Virus record (IMG/VR): IMGVR_UViG_3300024520_000280
Coordinates: 1 to 34,256 of that record
From: a virus
Reading direction: 5' to 3' (one strand)
DNA length: 34,256 nt
Shown here one piece after another: positions 22,984 through 29,330 of this stretch; the first letter of the stretch is position 1, and each line of letters begins with the position of its first letter. A model generated the notes under the pieces. That model was given only the letters and a program-made list of their open reading frames with translations. It was not told where the DNA came from and ran no database searches. Both the position numbers and the translations under genes were made by a program.

Positions 22984-23151
22984 TTATTTTAAATGTCTTA
23001 AACAAATTATTGCAGACTCAATAAGACTGACTATTTCACGAATATCATCACAAAGTATTGAGTAAGCTTGCTCCTCTTGTTCTTTAATATAATACTCATA
23101 CTCTGCAATTCTATCTTCATGACTTTTATGTTCTTCATATTCTCTATTCAT
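22984..23151 (-). CDS. Small acidic helical protein (55 aa)
   Basis: MNREYEEHKSHEDRIAEYEYYIKEQEEQ... is a continuous charged helix, probably coiled coil, followed by ILCDDIREIVSLIESAIICLRHLK. The start lies 3 bases below the SF2 helicase stop and the stop is 5 bases before the next start. It bridges an otherwise empty 150-base gap with good spacing on both sides, which is the main support. Function unknown. Confidence 0.65.
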   Translation of the reverse strand: MNREYEEHKSHEDRIAEYEYYIKEQEEQAYSILCDDIREIVSLIESAIICLRHLK

Positions 23152-23154
23152 AGC

Positions 23155-24273
23155 TTAAAATATATCTGGATCATACCATGATATTTTACTTTGGTCAAGA
23201 TCTTCTAAAGCTGATTTAACCCATTTTAGATCTACAGTATCTTTATAACATAATATATGTATAGTAGCTGTATCATTTGGATTAAGTCTTAGTAATCTTC
23301 CAATTCTTTGTGCACTTTTACGGTTATTACCATAAGCATGCATTATTATACCTTCTTTAAGATGAGGTATGTTAGCACCTTCATTAAGTTGAAGTACACA
23401 AGACATTTTAGTAATTTGACCTTCTTTAAATAGAGTCATATTATCTTCAGAGTCTGCATTCTTACTATGATAACTATGTTTGCATAATTTATCAGCTTGT
23501 TTTTGTGTATTAGCAAAAAGTAGACACTTATGTTTACTTTGATCTAATAATCTTTTAGCATAATCATCTTTAGAAGGGAATGTTTGCATAGCTTTCATTC
23601 TTTGTACAGAAGTTATCTGTCTTTCTTTAGGTGTATTTGAATTACTTATTCTATCACTCCAGTAATTATAATTTTTAATTTCTGATGTGTGCCATTTTTT
23701 AGAACCTTTTTCAATTAACATATTGTTAGTGTTTTCAAGTTCTAATAAATGTACTGTAATAGCATATTCATTTAGAATATTATCATTTACAGCTTCATCT
23801 ATAAAATATTCATATACAATTGGACAATACTTAACTATCATTTTACCTTTTTCAGATTTCTCCATTCTAGGCGGAGTACCTGTAGCTCCTATAATATTTC
23901 CATTAAATTCTTTTAACCAAGATTCATGAGAATATAATAAACTATGACATTCATCTAAATAAACTATATCATAGTCTAAGTGTTGTTTTTTAAGAGATAT
24001 ATAAGTTGTAAAATCCATATTATCAATTAAATATTCCATATCCCATTTAATAGCTTCTACTTTCCAAGTTTCAAGAATAACTTTTTTTGGTGCTACTACT
24101 AAAGCTCTAGCATTTCTATCATATTTTTTTCTTATTACTTTTTCTACTAATCTAAAATGATTAAGGCAAATACGAGTTTTACCAACTCCCATTGAGATAC
24201 CCATACCTGCTCTTTTTAAAGGTTTAATTGTAGATAAAGCTTCAGACTGTATTTCATCTTTAGTTTTAGCCAT
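23155..24273 (-). CDS. Superfamily 2 DEAD/DEAH-type helicase
   Basis: 372 residues. Motif I GVGKTR (29-34), motif Ia VVAPKKV, motif II LDECHS (106-111), motif III GATGTPP (129-135), then motif IV LLFANTQKQ and motif VI SAQRIGRLLRL in the C-terminal half. Both RecA folds are complete. It resembles phage UvsW or RecG-like helicases that remodel forks and recombination intermediates. DECH rather than DEAD/DEAH is found in several phage members. Starts 8 bases inside the upstream 76-aa gene stop. Confidence 0.92.
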   Translation of the reverse strand: MAKTKDEIQSEALSTIKPLKRAGMGISMGVGKTRICLNHFRLVEKVIRKKYDRNARALVVAPKKVILETWKVEAIKWDMEYLIDNMDFTTYISLKKQHLDYDIVYLDECHSLLYSHESWLKEFNGNIIGATGTPPRMEKSEKGKMIVKYCPIVYEYFIDEAVNDNILNEYAITVHLLELENTNNMLIEKGSKKWHTSEIKNYNYWSDRISNSNTPKERQITSVQRMKAMQTFPSKDDYAKRLLDQSKHKCLLFANTQKQADKLCKHSYHSKNADSEDNMTLFKEGQITKMSCVLQLNEGANIPHLKEGIIMHAYGNNRKSAQRIGRLLRLNPNDTATIHILCYKDTVDLKWVKSALEDLDQSKISWYDPDIF

Positions 24274-24496
24274 AATAATTTTTTATTTCTTCTTTGCGGA
24301 ATAGGAATTTTTTACCAGCCCATGGACCAGTTGTAAATTTAATATTAATAGATTTTTTTATTACACCTATTTGTTTTTTTAAATTTTCATCAAATTTATA
24401 TCCTAAAACATCTTCTTGTGCATAAGCATTACCTATCATATATTTTAAGTTTATACGGTTATTTTTTTTTATTCTATAATATTTACTTTTTTTCAT
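24266..24496 (-). CDS. Small basic hypothetical protein (76 aa)
   Basis: 76 residues, rich in Lys and Asn (MKKSKYYRIKKNNRINLKYM), with GPWAGKKFLFRKEEIKNYYG at the end. It is basic enough to contact nucleic acid. Overlaps the helicase start by 8 bases and the upstream gene by 14. No family recognised. Confidence 0.65.
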   Translation of the reverse strand: MKKSKYYRIKKNNRINLKYMIGNAYAQEDVLGYKFDENLKKQIGVIKKSINIKFTTGPWAGKKFLFRKEEIKNYYG

Positions 24497-24743
24497 TTAA
24501 AGCTGTTAATTTAATATCAAACCCACAATCTAATAACTCAATAAGAGTTGTAGAATAAAATATAGGATAATCATCCATAGGTTTCATTTTTTCTTGTGGT
24601 ATTATTGATAGTTTAGTTAAAGTATTTATTTCACTGTCACAACCTATTTCAACAAAAACTTCTTTTGTATAAGGAACTTTAATTCCTTCTTTAGTAATAC
24701 CAGTAGTTTTTATTGTTAATTTATGTGTATTCTTAAATTCCAT
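24483..24743 (-). CDS. Hypothetical beta-rich protein (86 aa)
   Basis: MEFKNTHKLTIKTTGITKEGIKVPYTKEVFVEIGCDSE... alternates hydrophobic residues as in a beta sheet and ends in a helical TTLIELLDCGFDIKLTALNEKK. Starts 21 bases after the zinc-ribbon gene and overlaps the basic 76-aa gene. No family or active-site pattern identified. Confidence 0.65.
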   Translation of the reverse strand: MEFKNTHKLTIKTTGITKEGIKVPYTKEVFVEIGCDSEINTLTKLSIIPQEKMKPMDDYPIFYSTTLIELLDCGFDIKLTALNEKK

Positions 24744-24764
24744 AAGTCTTAATTTTAATTTATT

Positions 24765-25118
24765 TTATCTATAATAAGGTTTAGTTTTTTTACATATTGG
24801 GTAATCACTGCAACCTAAAAACTGAGTTCTTGTTGATTTATTTATTCTAACTTTTAACTTAGAACCACAATTACATGTTAAATAAGCTTGTGTTATTAAT
24901 TCTTTGCTTTTTTTCCCATTATTATAATTAAAAAAATAAGGTTTTTCAGGTATTTTTACAATTACTTCAGGTGGTGTTAATGCATCAAATGTTTTTCTTA
25001 ATTCATCATCTGATTTCAATAACTGTCTACATCTTGGGCAAGTTATATCTTTAAATATTTTAACTTCAATATTACGTGGTTGTTTACATTCAACCCCTAT
25101 TGCATGTCTTAATTTCAT
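24765..25118 (-). CDS. Zinc-ribbon protein, topoisomerase C4 type
   Basis: 117 residues. CPRC (27-30) gives one zinc half-site. The C-terminal half, TCNCGSKLKVRINKSTRTQFLGCSDYPICKKTKPY (C82, C84, C103, C109), is a textbook topoisomerase I C-terminal zinc ribbon (CxCG...FxGCSxYPxCxxT). Such ribbons bind single-stranded DNA. There is no topoisomerase catalytic domain, so it is a stand-alone ssDNA-binding module. Its start overlaps the HNH gene stop by 4 bases. Confidence 0.85.
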   Translation of the reverse strand: MKLRHAIGVECKQPRNIEVKIFKDITCPRCRQLLKSDDELRKTFDALTPPEVIVKIPEKPYFFNYNNGKKSKELITQAYLTCNCGSKLKVRINKSTRTQFLGCSDYPICKKTKPYYR

Positions 25119-25534
25119 AAGTCTGTAAGTTTTGACTCTCTAAATCCCATTTCTGTAGCCTCTTCTGGATGTTCTTCTATCCAATTGTGACATTTTCTAC
25201 ACACTGACATCCATGTACTTACTACTAAGAGATAAGGTCCACGACCTTTTTTATGGTGTACATCAGTAGCAGACTGCATACATCCAATCAATGCCGCTTG
25301 ACACATTGGATACTTTAACATAAATGGTTTTCTAAGCTGAGTATAAGATTTATCAAGAATTATTTGTTTCTTGGACTTATTAGCTATAGGAGTTTTTGGT
25401 TTATATTTAGGAGGGTTATCATTATATTTAATATTACCCCAACAATATTTACAATATTTATTTCCTTTATGATTTTTCCATATATATTGTTCAGATTCAC
25501 ATCCATTACATATCTTCTTCCGGGTTTTCATCAT
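25115..25534 (-). CDS. HNH-type endonuclease, zinc-binding
   Basis: 139 residues. An N-terminal zinc ribbon (CNGC 9-12, CKYC 28-31), then C78 and C85 before DVHHKKGR (91-98) and CRKCHNWIEEHPEEA (112-126): the beta-beta-alpha-metal order H, N-like, H with structural Cys pairs. This resembles NinG-like recombination nucleases and HNH proteins beside terminase genes, but the operon context (SF2 helicase, zinc ribbon) favours recombination. The double start MMK is at 25534 and 25531. Confidence 0.82.
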   Translation of the reverse strand: MMKTRKKICNGCESEQYIWKNHKGNKYCKYCWGNIKYNDNPPKYKPKTPIANKSKKQIILDKSYTQLRKPFMLKYPMCQAALIGCMQSATDVHHKKGRGPYLLVVSTWMSVCRKCHNWIEEHPEEATEMGFRESKLTDL

Positions 25535-25841
25535 TCAGGTTTACTGGAAATATTATTTTATGTATTTCATTTGACATTTCAGGATAAGAATCATTTATAA
25601 TATCAACAACTGGAGATAACTTCTTAATACTGTTTGTTAAAAGTTTATGCTTTTTACCATTTTTCATTTCTTCAACGGCTTCTTCTTCTAATTGCATAAA
25701 CAAAGATACTTTACCAACAGGGGAGTCAACAATGTGTTTAACTCCCTTGTTTATAATAATTTCATTCATATCACCTAGTATATCTTCTATCAAAGTATAC
25801 ATTAATAACACTTCTTCATTACTTAAGTCTTGAATTTTCAT
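25506..25841 (-). CDS. Hypothetical acidic protein (111 aa)
   Basis: I start at ATG 25841 (MKIQDLSNEEVLLMYTLIEDIL); the longer frame to 25898 adds a poor leader lying inside the upstream gene. Helical; FMQLEEEAVEEMKNGKKHKLL in the middle, then KLSPVVDIINDSYPEMSNEIHKIIF and an acidic end (NLNDENPEEDM). The stop overlaps the HNH start by 29 bases. Function unknown. Confidence 0.72.
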   Translation of the reverse strand: MKIQDLSNEEVLLMYTLIEDILGDMNEIIINKGVKHIVDSPVGKVSLFMQLEEEAVEEMKNGKKHKLLTNSIKKLSPVVDIINDSYPEMSNEIHKIIFPVNLNDENPEEDM

Positions 25842-26334
25842 AGTTATTTTTATTATGAAAATCTTTTGGTAAAATACCTTCACCAATAAATCTTTCAATC
25901 ATTTTATCTTTAGTTATACCTAAGCCTTTTAATTCTAATGTATTTACAAATTTAGAATCTGTAAAGTTTTCTAAACCTAAAAGTGACTTAGTAATATTAG
26001 TTTTAGGAAAGAATGTATCAAATATACGATTTGTTATTTGATTTACTTTCTCTTGCTTCATAATATTTAAGCTTTTTTGAGCTCTTCTATGAACTTTATT
26101 GATTCTTTTTCTTTTATCTTTATGCATAAGTGTTAATTCTTCTGCTGTAAACATTTTTAAACCATATAACGCTCTTTTATAAAGATTGTTCTGAATTTGT
26201 GAGTATTTATCTATTTCATATTTTGAAACTCTCTTTTTAATTGAGCTATTTCCTTTTTGTTGGTATTCATGTAATTGTCCTTTATATTCTTTTGAATTTA
26301 TAGAACTGAGTTGTGAAAAGTCTTTTAGTATCAT
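25819..26334 (-). CDS. Hypothetical basic protein (171 aa)
   Basis: 171 residues, rich in Lys, Arg and Asn, with a long helical middle (YKRALYGLKMFTAEELTLMHKDKRKRINKVHRRAQKSL) and IFDTFFPKTNITKSLLG. The C-terminal GLGITKDKMIERFIGEGILPKDFH may be a second small domain. It is the first gene after the terminator at 26368, so may start a transcript. DNA or RNA binding is suggested by charge only. Confidence 0.72.
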   Translation of the reverse strand: MILKDFSQLSSINSKEYKGQLHEYQQKGNSSIKKRVSKYEIDKYSQIQNNLYKRALYGLKMFTAEELTLMHKDKRKRINKVHRRAQKSLNIMKQEKVNQITNRIFDTFFPKTNITKSLLGLENFTDSKFVNTLELKGLGITKDKMIERFIGEGILPKDFHNKNNYENSRLK

Positions 26335-26367
26335 ATTGGAACTGTATTAAATTGTTAGACATAAAAA

Positions 26368-26393
26368 AAGGGGAGACAATACTATCTCCCCTT
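26368..26393 (-). terminator. Strong Rho-independent terminator
   Basis: A 9-bp perfect stem (AAGGGGAGA 26368-26376 with TCTCCCCTT 26385-26393) and then TTTTTT on the minus strand, 20 bases past the stop of the 155-aa gene. Confidence 0.9.
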
Positions 26394-26412
26394 GTTATTT
26401 ACTTAATTTATC

Positions 26413-26880
26413 TTAAGATTCTAAGTCAGCTTCTATTTCAGCTTTTTCAGAGCTTACTGCATTTGCATGAGCAGCTTTGATATCTTCTGTGTTTGTATGT
26501 GCAAGAAAAGTATCTTGTTTTGTAGCTGATTCAGAATATGTATTTCTTCTGTAAATAGGTTCTCCATCTACACAACATACTATACCTGTATCACCTGCTT
26601 TTTTGTAATCTTTTTCAGGATTTTTAGCATTGAAAGGTGTTAAAGCCTCTGTAATGATAATATTTCCTGGTAAAACTTTACCCACTGTCCAGTTAAATCC
26701 CTGAAGGTCTTTTACTGTTCCTGGTATTAAAGCACTAACATTTGTTAATCTTGCCCATCCACTGTCATCAAAGATTGGTTTATCTTGTTGTACACGGATG
26801 TATCCATAATCTGGATTGTTTTCTGATACATTTACTACTTGACCTGCGTCATTTGCGGTTACTGTTACTGATCTGTTCAT
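26413..26880 (-). CDS. Conserved hypothetical protein, probably abundant
   Basis: 155 residues: MNRSVTVTANDAGQVVNVSENNPDYGYIRVQQ..., beta-rich with VNVSENNPDYGYIRV and GWARLTNVSALIPGTVKDL, then FNWTVGKVLPGNIIITEAL and a helical, acidic tail (AHANAVSSEKAEIEADLES). It has its own upstream gap, an A-rich leader (AAAAAAAAATTATG) and a strong terminator, so is likely expressed at high level. A small structural or DNA-associated protein is possible; crAss-like phages have short proteins of similar look, which I cannot verify. Confidence 0.8.
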   Translation of the reverse strand: MNRSVTVTANDAGQVVNVSENNPDYGYIRVQQDKPIFDDSGWARLTNVSALIPGTVKDLQGFNWTVGKVLPGNIIITEALTPFNAKNPEKDYKKAGDTGIVCCVDGEPIYRRNTYSESATKQDTFLAHTNTEDIKAAHANAVSSEKAEIEADLES

Positions 26881-26930
26881 AATTTTTTTTTTAATTGATA
26901 AATAATTGGGTTAATGAGTATAAATGAAAA

Positions 26931-26955
26931 AATCTGAGTTACTCAATCTCAGATT
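26931..26955 (-). terminator. Terminator overlapping the 86-aa gene end
   Basis: AATCTGAG (26931-26938) pairs with CTCAGATT (26948-26955). The stop codon at 26939 falls in the loop, and TTTTTT follows the stem on the minus strand. Confidence 0.85.
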
Positions 26956-27199
26956 CATAATCTTGGTCATCTCTTTTTATATCACTAGGGATGTCATTGA
27001 TATCTTGTTCAGTGATATCAGGTTCATCATCAGGATCTGCTTTGATGCTTTTTGTAATAGCTGATCCATATTGAGGATTATTAATCATGTCCCCTATATG
27101 TCCGTAGCCTATTAAGCCAGCAAGTTCAGCGTCACTGAATTCTAAGTAGTCATGTACAGATATCTCAACTGTTCTGCCATCAGGTAATTGATATAACAT
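26939..27199 (-). CDS. Small acidic protein with LPDGR start
   Basis: 86 residues: MLYQLPDGRTVEISVHDYLEFSDAELAGLIGYGHIGDM, then NNPQYGSAI, followed by a very acidic tail (DPDDEPDITEQDINDIPSDIKRDDQDYESEIE). The LPDGRxxExSxxDYLxxSDxELxxLI pattern is one I associate with conserved small proteins of crAss-like and related Bacteroidota phages, function unknown. It has its own candidate -7 element upstream and terminator downstream, so it is a one-gene unit, probably strongly expressed. Confidence 0.8.
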   Translation of the reverse strand: MLYQLPDGRTVEISVHDYLEFSDAELAGLIGYGHIGDMINNPQYGSAITKSIKADPDDEPDITEQDINDIPSDIKRDDQDYESEIE

Positions 27200-27222
27200 T
27201 TGTGTTTTTTCAAGTTCTGATA

Positions 27223-27230
27223 CAAATATA
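27223..27230 (-). promoter_or_regulatory. Candidate -7 element (TATATTTG) for the 86-aa gene
   Basis: The minus strand reads TATATTTG, matching TAnnTTTG, 24 bases before ATG 27199. No TTTG is seen at the -33 distance. A promoter is likely somewhere here because the preceding gene is terminated at 27406-27429. Confidence 0.5.
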
Positions 27231-27491
27231 GTAAGATATTAAACATAATGTTCTTAGTAAACCTTTATGATTTAAAAATGTCTGATATATATAGCTACAA
27301 TATACATTATTAGTTTATCACACTTCATTTCTTATTATAACCTAACTGGTCAAGATAAGTGTGTCTATTTGTCATTGAGCGGGTAAGATTCAAGTTTAAG
27401 AAAAAACAGACATCATTTAAGATGCCTGTCTTTACTGTAAGCTAACAGTTCCATCTATTAACTAAATTTTGTTATATAGTGCTGTTAGTAA
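27231..27491. other. Non-coding stretch with an inverted repeat
   Basis: No credible gene in about 260 bases. It holds a 7-bp inverted repeat (CACACTT 27319-27325 with AAGTGTG 27357-27363) enclosing a second CTTAT/ATAAG pairing, and the terminator at 27406-27429. The inverted repeat could be a 5' leader structure of the 86-aa gene or an operator. Confidence 0.5.
27406..27429 (-). terminator. Rho-independent terminator after the 290-aa gene
   Basis: Read on the minus strand, ACAGGCATC (27429-27421) pairs with GATGTCTGT (27414-27406), 9 bp including one G-U, followed by TTTTT. It lies about 60 bases past the stop at 27492. Confidence 0.85.
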
Positions 27492-28364
27492 TTAAAAAGG
27501 TAAATCTTGATAATTTTTAATATTATCACCTTTATTCCATAAATTTGATATTTCTATAAGTAATTTATATTTTTTATTACAAGATTTTATAAATTCTTCA
27601 TTAGCTATTTTATAAACTGAATTGAATAAATTACCTTGAGATGATTTATGTGTTTTCAATATAAAATTAGACCAATCACATTTTAAATTTAAAGCTTCAA
27701 TTTTTTCTAAAAAAAGAATATCAATTTTAGGATCAAACTTAAATGCTTCATCATTAATAATATTTATTATAAAATCATTTGGATAAAGAGCTGTTCTTAA
27801 TAACATATTACCTTGATATTTATTATATCTTTTATAATATGTAATTAAATCTTTTGCTCTATCTATAGAAATTTTATAACCTCTTAATGAATATTTAATA
27901 TAATACTTATAAAATTCAATAGGTGTAGTAATTTTACTACAAGCTATCATAGAAAATGTACCTTTTGTAAACATTTGAGAGTCAATATAAGGTTTTATAT
28001 TTTTTTTATAATTTGAGATACAATCTAAATGAAAAAGTAAATATTCATAAATAATAGAATCAAAATTATTAGAATTTTTTCCATAACTTTTCCAAAAGGT
28101 TAGTCTTGATGAACTTCTACCTTTTTTTTTAAAAGTTAACCCTGTATTAATTTGTTTATTTTTAAATGCACCATTAGAGCCCATTCTAAGGCAATAAGTT
28201 ACATCAACTATACATATTTTGTCATCATCTTCATATTTAGTTATTTCATTATAACTATGATCACCATTTCTATAATTTAATTTTTGATAAGCTAAAGGTG
28301 CTCTTAAATAATCTATAACTTCTTTTTTATTTGAGCTTTCAAATAAAATTGTATTAATTCCCAT
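27492..28364 (-). CDS. Hypothetical protein (290 aa), AT-rich
   Basis: 290 residues, very rich in Lys, Asn, Ile and Tyr. N-terminal FESSNKKEVIDYLRAPLAYQKLNYRNGDHSYNEIT, then IVDVTYCLRMGSNGAF and RSSSRLTFWKSYGKN, a middle of helical Tyr-rich residues (EFYKYYIKYSLRGYKISIDRAKD) and a C-terminal IEISNLWNKGDNI. Neither enzyme motifs nor membrane segments are evident. It starts 20 bases after the tmRNA terminator and ends above a strong terminator. Its base composition is more AT-rich than the replication genes, which may indicate a newer acquisition. No family recognised. Confidence 0.75.
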   Translation of the reverse strand: MGINTILFESSNKKEVIDYLRAPLAYQKLNYRNGDHSYNEITKYEDDDKICIVDVTYCLRMGSNGAFKNKQINTGLTFKKKGRSSSRLTFWKSYGKNSNNFDSIIYEYLLFHLDCISNYKKNIKPYIDSQMFTKGTFSMIACSKITTPIEFYKYYIKYSLRGYKISIDRAKDLITYYKRYNKYQGNMLLRTALYPNDFIINIINDEAFKFDPKIDILFLEKIEALNLKCDWSNFILKTHKSSQGNLFNSVYKIANEEFIKSCNKKYKLLIEISNLWNKGDNIKNYQDLPF

Positions 28365-28384
28365 ATAAAAGTTTTTTTAATGAA

Positions 28385-28415
28385 AAAGCCCAGGTACTAT
28401 ACTTCACTGGGCTTT
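28385..28415 (-). terminator. Terminator at the 3' end of the tmRNA coding piece
   Basis: AAAGCCCAG and CTGGGCTTT (28407-28415 and 28385-28393) form a perfect 9-bp stem around a 13-nt loop, followed by TT and a T-rich stretch on the minus strand. It begins 8 bases past the tag stop codons. Confidence 0.88.
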
Positions 28416-28660
28416 AACTGTTACTATGCGGCAATAGCCATACGGCTACCTGGCTTAATAACGAACATTGGTATAACTTTGTCAGTTATATATAATTATC
28501 ACACAATACTCCAGCTACTATTCATGCCTGTCAAATCCAAGTCAGCCCCATAATAATCCCCTAGAGTTTGCAAAAGCCTTATCTAGGTCTCATTGGAAAT
28601 GAGTGGTGGAGCTGCAGGGGTTCGAACCCTGGTGCAAACAAGTCTTCATTGGTGCGTGAG
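28387..28660 (-). ncRNA. ssrA: Circularly permuted (two-piece) tmRNA
   Basis: tmRNA rescues stalled ribosomes by acting as tRNA-Ala and as mRNA for a degradation tag. On the minus strand the acceptor half comes first: T-stem CAGGG (28631-28627), loop TTCGAAC, CCCTG, acceptor strand CAGCTCC (28614-28608), A, CCA (28606-28604). After 54 nt the coding half begins at 28549 with GGGGCTG, pairing perfectly with CAGCTCC and giving the G3-U70 alanine identity pair, then the D-loop ACTTGGATTTGACA. ATTGTGTGA (28507-28499) can pair with TCACG/CAAT (28659-28648). Hairpin TATAACT/AGTTATA precedes a tag frame ending PGSRMAIAA, then TAG TAA (28426-28421). This order requires processing into two RNAs. Ends are approximate; the tag start is uncertain. 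Confidence 0.88.
28550..28603 (-). other. Intervening segment of the permuted tmRNA precursor
   Basis: Joins the CCA end to the mature 5' end, as in permuted tmRNA precursors. It folds on its own: CTCATT/AATGAG directly after CCA, then CCTAGA/TCTAGG, so the precursor presents the acceptor stem closed by hairpins. Expected to be excised by tRNA-processing nucleases such as RNase P at 28549. Confidence 0.75.
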
Positions 28661-28666
28661 AACATG

Positions 28667-28698
28667 CAAATTTATGATTAAGAAGTTAATTATGCAAA
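28667..28698 (-). promoter_or_regulatory. Bacteroidota-type promoter of the tmRNA
   Basis: On the minus strand TTTG (28698-28695), exactly 20 bases, then TAAATTTG (28674-28667): full match to the Bacteroidota -33/-7 consensus. Transcription would start near 28660, just where the acceptor piece pairing begins. The TTTG overlaps the base after the upstream stop. Confidence 0.8.
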
Positions 28699-28872
28699 TT
28701 ATTCTTCTCTATCAATATTTATAAGTTTAGTATAACTTCCCCCATTAACATTTGTAATTTTAGCTTTAATCTCATTTGTTTGAGATCTTGCTATTGCAAT
28801 AGTTAAGTTAGGTGTAGCGAAAGATTTATTATTTCTTTCATAAAAGTATAATACTTTTTCATCATCTGTCAT
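28699..28872 (-). CDS. Small hypothetical protein (57 aa)
   Basis: MTDDEKVLYFYERNNKSFATPNLTIAIARSQ... alternates strands (TIAIARS, IKAKITNV) and ends INIDREE. The start lies 5 bases after the upstream 45-aa gene stop and the end abuts the tmRNA promoter. Protein-like composition and spacing support it; function unknown. Confidence 0.6.
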   Translation of the reverse strand: MTDDEKVLYFYERNNKSFATPNLTIAIARSQTNEIKAKITNVNGGSYTKLINIDREE

Positions 28873-28877
28873 TCTGT

Positions 28878-29015
28878 TTAATTTAAAAAGTGTAAATTAT
28901 TATCATAAGATAATCCTCTTATGCCTAAATATTCTGTTTGAAAATTGAATTTCATTGGCGCGCTTATTACAAACCTATAAGGTATATAATAACTATTATT
29001 TACAAGTACATTCAT
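28878..29015 (-). CDS. Small hypothetical protein (45 aa)
   Basis: MNVLVNNSYYIPYRFVISAPM... beta-like, ending NNLHFLN. Its ATG overlaps the TAA of the preceding 70-aa gene (TAATG), a coupling arrangement common in this window. No motif seen. Confidence 0.5.
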   Translation of the reverse strand: MNVLVNNSYYIPYRFVISAPMKFNFQTEYLGIRGLSYDNNLHFLN

Positions 29016-29227
29016 TAGTATAAATTTGTATAATAAAGACTTAATTCTAAGCTATAAACAATTAGCATAAACAAAAGTAATACAATTGCTGATATTTCAC
29101 CATCATGATTATTTTTCTTTAGTAAATGTTTATTATTTAAATCTTCTATCAGCATAACAATTGTAATAGAAATTGCAATCATTCCTGCATTAGTTAATAT
29201 ATGTGTAAATACTTCAATAACTGTCAT
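29015..29227 (-). CDS. Small membrane protein, two TM segments
   Basis: 70 residues with hydrophobic segments at about 7-27 (HILTNAGMIAISITIVMLI) and 45-63 (ISAIVLLLFMLIVYSLELSL), linked by a basic, polar loop (NNKHLLKKNNHDGE). A hairpin topology resembling class II holins, but without lysis neighbours on this strand. ATG overlaps the TGA of the 34-aa gene. Confidence 0.65.
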   Translation of the reverse strand: MTVIEVFTHILTNAGMIAISITIVMLIEDLNNKHLLKKNNHDGEISAIVLLLFMLIVYSLELSLYYTNLY

Positions 29228-29328
29228 TTTGATTGGTTTTTGATTGTTAGTAATTTCTTATATAATTCTACATTGAAGTGGCCATCTTTTGACCACCATT
29301 CAATGTATTCTTTTAAAGTTTTTTTCAT
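29224..29328 (-). CDS. Very small hypothetical protein (34 aa)
   Basis: MKKTLKEYIEWWSKDGHFN... basic with Trp-Trp, sandwiched between a stop 2 bases upstream and an ATGA overlap downstream. Coupling on both sides is the only support besides composition. Confidence 0.5.
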   Translation of the reverse strand: MKKTLKEYIEWWSKDGHFNVELYKKLLTIKNQSK

Positions 29329-29330
29329 TT

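Noticed and set aside
28604-28631. T-arm plus CCA that looks like a phage attachment site derived from the 3' end of a host tRNA or tmRNA gene
   Set aside because: The matching 5' half (GGGGCTG and D-loop) lies 54 nt away on the same strand in permuted order, with promoter, tag and terminator. A full gene explains it better than an att remnant, and no integrase gene was seen.
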